20,908 bases of DNA from JBHEBG01 sp046557915 (GTDB lineage: Bacteria > Bacteroidota > Bacteroidia > Flavobacteriales > Flavobacteriaceae): positions 1 to 20,908 of the forward strand of contig NZ_JBHEBG010000010.1 of NCBI RefSeq assembly GCF_046557915.1, written 5' to 3'. The position numbers and the translations under genes are program-made. The notes beneath the pieces are model-generated. The model saw nothing but the letters and a program-made list of their open reading frames with translations, did no database searches and was not told the DNA's origin. Shown one piece after another: positions 15,841 to 20,908 of the stretch; positions within the stretch are counted from its first letter, which is position 1; each line of letters starts with the position of its first letter.

Positions 15841-16011
15841 ATGATTAAACAGTGTAACGTGTGTGATAGGAATGTAACTCCTGGAAAAAAATTCAATTGG
15901 CTTTTGTTCATTTTTTTATGTGGAATATTTTACGTCCCTTTTTACTTACTAGCTTCAAAAACATGTCCAATTTGTGGAAGTAGATCTTTCTCAAAAGCCA
16001 GAGTTAAATAA
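15841..16011 (+). CDS. Small zinc-ribbon-like membrane protein (LITAF-like layout)
   Basis: 56 residues. A CNVC pair (residues 5-8) and a CPIC pair (42-45) flank one hydrophobic segment (about 19-38, FNWLLFIFLCGIFYVPFYLL). Two CxxC pairs around a membrane-inserted stretch are the layout of LITAF-like zinc ribbons, in which the pairs join to bind one zinc and the hydrophobic part lies in the membrane. The frame is convincing because its stop overlaps the start of the next gene by one base (TAATG). Function is unknown. Confidence 0.72.
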   Translation: MIKQCNVCDRNVTPGKKFNWLLFIFLCGIFYVPFYLLASKTCPICGSRSFSKARVK

Positions 16012-16448
16012 TGCATAAAAGACAAATAAGATGGTCCATGTTGTTCTCACACCATCCACCATCCCAATATTGTAGAACCTATAGTATTTTGGGAATTAGA
16101 GTTTGCGCAAGATGTACAGGATTAGTTTTGGGAATAACGGTCGGAATAGTCGCCAATACGCTTATTGAGTATTATATAATGTTTTTATTACCATTTCCTA
16201 CGTTCCTAAACTTTATGCTGCAAGAACTAAAAATTATTCCAAGTTTGAATAAACTGAAAACAGTTCTGACAATGCCGTTGGGTGTTTTTCTTTTAAATAC
16301 GTTTAAGTTGCTTTTTACAGATTATAAACTGGGAATTTTCTTATTGACGTATTTGGTTTCTGTTCAATTTTTCGCCGCGTACCTGCTATTCAAAGCCGGA
16401 GCATTGGAAAAAATGGTAACTGAATATGAAAAAGGAATGTATAAATAA
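16011..16448 (+). CDS. DUF2085-type small membrane protein
   Basis: 145 residues. The N-terminal motif SHHPPSQYCRTYSILGIRVC leads into ARCTG, the Cys/His signature of DUF2085 proteins. Three or four membrane segments follow (about 36-60, 92-105, 112-132). The start codon overlaps the preceding stop by one base, so translation is probably coupled to the small zinc-ribbon protein. The shared cysteine motifs suggest the two may work together, perhaps in metal binding. No biochemical role is known to me for the family. Confidence 0.8.
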   Translation: MHKRQIRWSMLFSHHPPSQYCRTYSILGIRVCARCTGLVLGITVGIVANTLIEYYIMFLLPFPTFLNFMLQELKIIPSLNKLKTVLTMPLGVFLLNTFKLLFTDYKLGIFLLTYLVSVQFFAAYLLFKAGALEKMVTEYEKGMYK

Positions 16449-16482
16449 AACTTTATATACCAATGTCCATAGTAGCTAAAGA

Positions 16483-17478
16483 TTAAGACTCATTGTTTTG
16501 AGACCTTAGATAATTGCTACGTACGATCTTTGCTGTTTTGTGTTCCCCTGAATGATGCCACCCGGGAGGCATAAATAAGTACTTCAACTTATTTATGATT
16601 CCGGGGGCTTTCATTACATCTTTGGCCAGTGCAACAATTTCTCCAAAATAAACATCCATAAAGTTTCCCGAATTCATTTCGCGCGTAATCCCATATTCAA
16701 TGGCAACATCGTACTGTTCATCTTGATAGGTGCCAAAAACCCTGTCCCAGATGTTGAGCAGATTACAAAAATTGGTATCCATGTACAATGGATTGCGTGC
16801 ATGGTGAACCCTATGATGGGAGGGTGTTAATATAAGTTTGTTTAGAAAGCCCAATCTTCCATTCTTGATGAGGTTTTCCCCAACATGGATAAAAGCACCG
16901 TAAGTACCATCTATAAACATGATCAAAAATAACAACTCTGGTTGTACCCCCAATAGAATGCAAACTGTGGTCCTTATAGTATCCGCATAAGGGGCTTCTA
17001 GAAAGAAGTGGGCGTAGGTAACCGAAAGATTCATATCCTCCGGTGCATGATGAGTGGAATGTAGACACCAAAACAATCTTACCTTATGGCCCCAATAATG
17101 ATATAAAAAATGCCCAAACTCCCAAACAATATATCCATATATAAACCAATACCAAGTAAGACTGGTCTGGAAAGGGGCATACCTTTGAAAGAGCCCAATG
17201 CAAAAAGCTACCATGGCTATGGCTATAAACCTACCCACAAACCTATTGAAGATATAAATGAGGAAATTTACCTTATAGACCTTGGTTTGAGGTTTTTTAT
17301 AGAGCAACCCCATAATAAGCTCTAAAAGAACAAGAAGGGGAATAATTGGATAAATAAGGGATATAATGCCATCATAGGTGGTAAAGGCACTGTAATCTCC
17401 CGTTTTTAGAATTTCCAAGACCTGCGTTATTCCTAAAAAGCCAATGATTTCATTATAAAGTGTTTCCAAAATTTCCAT
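16483..17478 (-). CDS. Sterol desaturase / fatty acid hydroxylase superfamily protein
   Basis: 331 residues, an integral membrane di-iron enzyme. The three histidine boxes are complete: HFLYH (123-127), HSTHH (140-144) and HHRVHH (221-226). Membrane segments flank them (about 38-58, 78-97, 105-122 and 175-192). Members hydroxylate or desaturate lipids using oxygen. In Bacteroidota such proteins are usually annotated only at superfamily level, and the substrate (fatty acid, carotenoid or sterol-like lipid) cannot be told from this sequence. A PPGWHH motif lies near the C-terminus. The gene converges with the DUF2085 gene, with only 34 bases between the stops, and has no obvious operon partner. 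Confidence 0.9.
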   Translation of the reverse strand: MEILETLYNEIIGFLGITQVLEILKTGDYSAFTTYDGIISLIYPIIPLLVLLELIMGLLYKKPQTKVYKVNFLIYIFNRFVGRFIAIAMVAFCIGLFQRYAPFQTSLTWYWFIYGYIVWEFGHFLYHYWGHKVRLFWCLHSTHHAPEDMNLSVTYAHFFLEAPYADTIRTTVCILLGVQPELLFLIMFIDGTYGAFIHVGENLIKNGRLGFLNKLILTPSHHRVHHARNPLYMDTNFCNLLNIWDRVFGTYQDEQYDVAIEYGITREMNSGNFMDVYFGEIVALAKDVMKAPGIINKLKYLFMPPGWHHSGEHKTAKIVRSNYLRSQNNES

Positions 17479-18038
17479 ACGGTGGGTAATTTAATCGATG
17501 TAAAGAAAGTAAGTAACAAAATGAAAGTGTATTTGTCCAAGAAATTCGACCAGCGACATCCACGTGCTACGGAATATCACATAAACGTAGGTCAGCGCCA
17601 ATGTGCATAAGGGCTTTGGTCTGCGTGTTAACCTCCAAAAACACAAATGGTTTGGCCTCAATATAACCTATTTCTGAATGCTTCTTTTTATATCCGCGCC
17701 CCCTTTCCTTTGGAGTTTACATTTCCATGTTTTATATTTTTTGGCTATCTAAAATGCAGATTTACAACATTTTACCAATATCGATAAAACCATACCCTTT
17801 ATCCCAAAACAAGATTTTAAACGATAATAACCTTGACCACAACGTCTAATTTTTGATAGAATAGGGGTTGCATTTTTCTTTGCAAGAGAATTTAAAACCC
17901 AACTCTTATCCTATAGCAATCAATTCTTTATGAACCACTTGGCCAAGCGTAAATTTACTCAGTTAGCTTTTTTACAGTAATAAATGGTCTTGCAATTCAT
18001 TAGAGTTTGGATTTGGGAACTGCCTTAAACCAAAGCCC
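17479..18038. other. Divergent intergenic region, no gene seen
   Basis: 560 bases between the desaturase gene (minus) and the large secreted-protein gene (plus). It must hold both promoters. Both strands have many stops. A short minus-strand frame without ATG (about 17568-17710) looks protein-like but has no start. I found no exact GTTAC-N16-GTCTAAA copy; ACGTCTAAT near 17843 lacks the partner half. Confidence 0.6.
17490..17517 (-). promoter_or_regulatory. Weak match to the ECF-type element before the desaturase gene
   Basis: On the minus strand GTTAC (17517-17513), 16 bases, then GATTAAA (17496-17490). The -35 half is exact and the spacing is right, but the -10 half matches at only five of seven bases. 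A start here would leave almost no leader before the ATG at 17478, so it may be chance. Confidence 0.2.
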
Positions 18039-20908
18039 ATGAGAAACAAAACTACCTATTCAATTAAAAAACCGATTCTTTTTATGTTGCTGTTGATTTC
18101 AATGGCATCTTTTGGTCAAGTAAAGGAAGCTTTTACACCAAGGTATTCGGAGACTGTTAATGGTGACATAACCATTATTGCCAACAACGTACTTTCGCGT
18201 CATGCCACAAATGCATATACGGGTGCCCATGGCAATCACGATTTTTACAATAATGTATTTGTAGATATCGATTTTGATTCAAGCACCTTTAACTCAAGTA
18301 GCGCAAACTTTACAAACCCCGAACCGGGGGTATCCTGTTTAAATTTCAAAAAGGTATACTTGTATTGGGCCGCAGCGGATAAGGAGTACGATGATGATAC
18401 CGGTACAGGTGAACCAGAACCCAATTGGAACTACAATCAGGTTAAATTGATGCTTCCCGGCCAATCTAGCTATAATACTGTCAGCGCGGATGAAGTAATA
18501 TATAGAGGTAGGAGCGAACATTTTATAAACGATCCTTACGTTTGTGTAAAAGATATAACCACGGAAGTGGAGGCCCTGGCAAATCCCTACGGAAAATTTC
18601 AAATCGCCAATGTAAAAGCTACTGAAGGGGATTTATATTCCCATGGAGGCGCACATACAGGTACTTCAGGTGGATGGCAAATCGTATTTATATATGAGAG
18701 TACCGAACTAATCGGGAAAAATGTGACCATTTTTGATGGGTATGTTCACATTTCAGAAGACGATGGCGAGGTAGAATTTGATTTTAGTGGTTTTCAAACA
18801 GTACCGAACGGAAATGTAAATGCAGATATCGTTTTGGGTTCTTTGGAGGGTGACCGTGACATTAGTGGCGATCAGTTGCAGATCTTCGATACCAATAGTA
18901 CATGGTCTAACCTTTCTACGGGTATAAGAAATGAAAACAACTTCTTTAACAGCAGAATCACCAAAAATAACCTTGACTTTGTAGACAGAAACCCTGCCAG
19001 TACCAATACCTTAGGGTTTGATGCTGCGGTTTTTGATTTAAACAATACCGGCAATAAGTTTATTGGCAACAACCAGACTTCAGCAAGACTTAAAATAACC
19101 TCCGACCAAGAAACTTACGGTGTGTATCTATTGGGTCTAAGTGTTGAAGTGTACGAACCTAGTTTGGGAGCTTTAAATTTTACATCTTCCTCATCCGGAG
19201 GAGGCTTCAACCCAGGTGATAATGTACAAATGACTTTAAGTATAGAAAATTCTGGTAACGATGATATCCAAGATCTAGAAATTTTTACCACGCTTCCTGT
19301 AGAGGTCGATTTTGTGGATACCGAGACTTTGCCATCCGGAGTAACACACAGTTTTAATACGACCACAAGAGAATTACGGTTTTTTGTGCCCAATGGAAAT
19401 ACAGATGTTGGCGACCCTTTATATACGTTGGATTTCAATGTACAGGTAAAGGATCAATGTTACTTTTTGGAAACAGCTTGCTCGGCCAATTTTGCCATGC
19501 AGGCCACCGCCAGTTTTAGAGGTGTAACCAATACCAATCCGGTAACCACCAACAGTTCTGGCACAACAGATGATTGTGGGATTGGGAACCATGATGCTAC
19601 TGTTGTAGATATCAACGAGCCAAACCAAGTTAACTGGACCACGACCCCCAACGAATTGGATAGCACCATTTCTTGTGATGATACCACCGCTCTGAATGCG
19701 GCCCTGGCATTGGAGCCACAAACCGAATTCTGTAATTTTACCTTGAACAAGGTGGCCGGAAGTTTTGTTCCAAATCCCGGTTGCGATAGTGAAGGTACCT
19801 ATACCAACACTTTTACATTTACAGATGCCTGTGGTAGGGTTAGTGACACATTTACACAGGTAATTACCATAGAAGACACTACGGCACCTACTTTCAATGA
19901 AGCTTTACCTCAAAATACGGTAGCAGCTTATGATAACATTCCCAGTGCCGAAACTTTAACGGCTTCCGACAATTGTGATACCAATGCTTCCGTAAATCTT
20001 AATGAAAGCTATATTGGGGACAATACAAGTACTACGTATATCATAGTACGCACATGGACGGCTTCGGATTGTGCCGGAAACCAAACGCCACACGAACAAA
20101 GGATATATGTTACAGAAAATGGAGATCCCATTGGATTGGTGATCAACGATATCAATAGCGATGAAGATGCCGGTACGGCCATATTTGAGGTTACACTTAC
20201 AGGGGAAACCACAGCTAATTTCACATTGGACTATATTGGTGCTAACGTTACTGCCATTGCTCCTAATGACTATACCCTTGCCGGAGGTTCCTTGGGCTTT
20301 AACGGTACCCATGGTGAAACTCAAAATATAACGGTTACTATCAATGATGATACGGTTATTGAGGATACCGAAGAATATACAGTGGAGTTAAGCAATCTGT
20401 CAACCAACGAAATTCCGATCAATGATGGTTCGGGTCTTGGAACTATTTTGGACAATGATGCTGCTTCAATAAGTATTAATGATTTAAGTATCGATGAAGA
20501 TGCTGGTACGATTAACCTTCAGGTTACCTTGAGCGGTGCTGTAGAAGAATCTTTTACTGTAGATTTTGCAACGGCAGATGGTACAGCTTTAGCTGGAAGT
20601 GATTACGTTAGCGATAGTGGGCAGGTTACCTTCCCACCAAATTCCACAGATGGTAGTACGCAGAATATTGCACTGACCATTACGGATGACAACTTTATTG
20701 AGCCAACCGAAGATTTTGTGGTTAATCTAAGTAATATCAATGCCACAGGAGCTATTACTATTGCCGATAGCCAAGGTACTGTAACGATCACGGACAACGA
20801 CGGTGGCGCCGGCAACGGCATCTCGTTCGATTCCAATGACGTGACTGTGGACGAGGGCGCGGGCACGGCCACCTTCCGTGTACGCCTTACGGGCAACGTA
20901 CAGGGGGG
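18039..20908 (+). CDS. Large secreted protein with HYR-like and Calx-beta domains (partial, open at right edge)
   Basis: 956 codons are visible from the ATG at 18039, with no stop. A signal peptide ends near residue 27 (MLLLISMASFGQ). Residues about 40-370 form the N-terminal domain often seen in large flavobacterial surface proteins (GDITIIANNVLSRH, KKVYLYWAAADKEY, GGWQIVFIYES). A DUF11-like region follows (about 375-490, SIENSGNDDIQDLEIFTTLP), then HYR-like modules (about 530-693, DTTAPTFNEALPQ, RTWTASDCAGN). Calx-beta domains start at about 697, 810 and 928 (SDEDAGTAIFEVTL, DEDAGTINLQVTL, DEGAGTATFRVRL), each ending in a DNDG-like calcium-binding loop. The third is cut by the window edge. 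By analogy with the two other cargoes it probably ends in a T9SS sorting domain, which is not visible. Calcium-stabilised adhesion is the likely role. Confidence 0.9.
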   Translation, partial: MRNKTTYSIKKPILFMLLLISMASFGQVKEAFTPRYSETVNGDITIIANNVLSRHATNAYTGAHGNHDFYNNVFVDIDFDSSTFNSSSANFTNPEPGVSCLNFKKVYLYWAAADKEYDDDTGTGEPEPNWNYNQVKLMLPGQSSYNTVSADEVIYRGRSEHFINDPYVCVKDITTEVEALANPYGKFQIANVKATEGDLYSHGGAHTGTSGGWQIVFIYESTELIGKNVTIFDGYVHISEDDGEVEFDFSGFQTVPNGNVNADIVLGSLEGDRDISGDQLQIFDTNSTWSNLSTGIRNENNFFNSRITKNNLDFVDRNPASTNTLGFDAAVFDLNNTGNKFIGNNQTSARLKITSDQETYGVYLLGLSVEVYEPSLGALNFTSSSSGGGFNPGDNVQMTLSIENSGNDDIQDLEIFTTLPVEVDFVDTETLPSGVTHSFNTTTRELRFFVPNGNTDVGDPLYTLDFNVQVKDQCYFLETACSANFAMQATASFRGVTNTNPVTTNSSGTTDDCGIGNHDATVVDINEPNQVNWTTTPNELDSTISCDDTTALNAALALEPQTEFCNFTLNKVAGSFVPNPGCDSEGTYTNTFTFTDACGRVSDTFTQVITIEDTTAPTFNEALPQNTVAAYDNIPSAETLTASDNCDTNASVNLNESYIGDNTSTTYIIVRTWTASDCAGNQTPHEQRIYVTENGDPIGLVINDINSDEDAGTAIFEVTLTGETTANFTLDYIGANVTAIAPNDYTLAGGSLGFNGTHGETQNITVTINDDTVIEDTEEYTVELSNLSTNEIPINDGSGLGTILDNDAASISINDLSIDEDAGTINLQVTLSGAVEESFTVDFATADGTALAGSDYVSDSGQVTFPPNSTDGSTQNIALTITDDNFIEPTEDFVVNLSNINATGAITIADSQGTVTITDNDGGAGNGISFDSNDVTVDEGAGTATFRVRLTGNVQG
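20799..20908 (+). other. High-G+C segment inside the Calx-beta gene
   Basis: By hand count 73 of the last 110 bases are G or C (about 66%), against 43 of 100 in 20701-20800. Third codon positions are mostly C or G (GGC GCC GGC AAC GGC ...). The reading frame is unbroken and the protein still reads as Calx-beta. The change begins at the boundary between the second and third Calx-beta units. Confidence 0.75.

Noticed and set aside
17568..17710. Minus-strand frame with protein-like sequence (EAKPFVFLEVNTQTKALMHI)
   Set aside because: About 48 codons, no start codon near its beginning, no ribosome-binding context and no recognised family; at most a remnant.
19114..19141. CTTAC-N16-GTCTAAG, a near match to the shared promoter element
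   Set aside because: It lies inside the coding sequence at 18039-20908 and has two mismatches. About one or two such matches are expected by chance in this window.

Overview
The window is chromosomal DNA from a member of the Bacteroidota, most likely a (probably marine) Flavobacteriaceae. This is inferred from two PorP/SprF-family outer-membrane proteins, giant secreted proteins ending in the gliding-motility-associated (type B) sorting domain of the type IX secretion system (T9SS), A-rich leaders without clear Shine-Dalgarno sites, and moderate G+C. No tRNA, rRNA, CRISPR array, insertion sequence or origin was seen.

Layout. Bases 1-8548 (minus strand) form an apparent operon: a 2165-residue repeat-rich T9SS cargo protein, then a PorP/SprF protein, then an OmpA/PD40-type protein that runs off the left edge. 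Bases 8549-9045 are a divergent regulatory region. Bases 9046-9477 encode an unrecognised 143-residue protein. Bases 9478-10304 hold hairpins, a 92-bp inverted-repeat element and a decayed gene. Bases 10305-13971 are a second cargo plus PorP/SprF pair on the plus strand (a seven-repeat beta-propeller/HYR protein with a type B sorting domain). Bases 14199-15801 hold a tight operon: an ECF sigma factor with a TTG start, a 60-residue soluble protein and an MscS-like channel. Bases 15841-16448 hold two overlapping small membrane-protein genes (a zinc-ribbon protein and a DUF2085 protein). Bases 16483-17478 (minus) encode a sterol-desaturase-family enzyme. From 18039 to the right edge runs a third large secreted protein with HYR-like and Calx-beta domains, open at the end.

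The most interesting observation is a bipartite promoter-like element, GTTAC-N16-GTCTAAA. It occurs exactly, with identical spacing, three times: upstream of the ECF sigma gene, upstream of the giant cargo/PorP/OmpA operon (minus strand), and upstream of the 143-residue orphan gene. All three lie in intergenic DNA and point at a start codon. Their form (-35 ending in AC, 16-bp spacer, GTCTAAA -10) is that of an ECF promoter. I infer a self-activating sigma circuit that switches on a T9SS surface-adhesin cassette, with the 60-residue protein as a candidate modulator. The giant gene's leader also carries a strong hairpin. Secondary points are a sharp G+C jump inside the last gene, near-identical tandem repeats in both cargo genes, and a structured 92-bp element beside a pseudogene.
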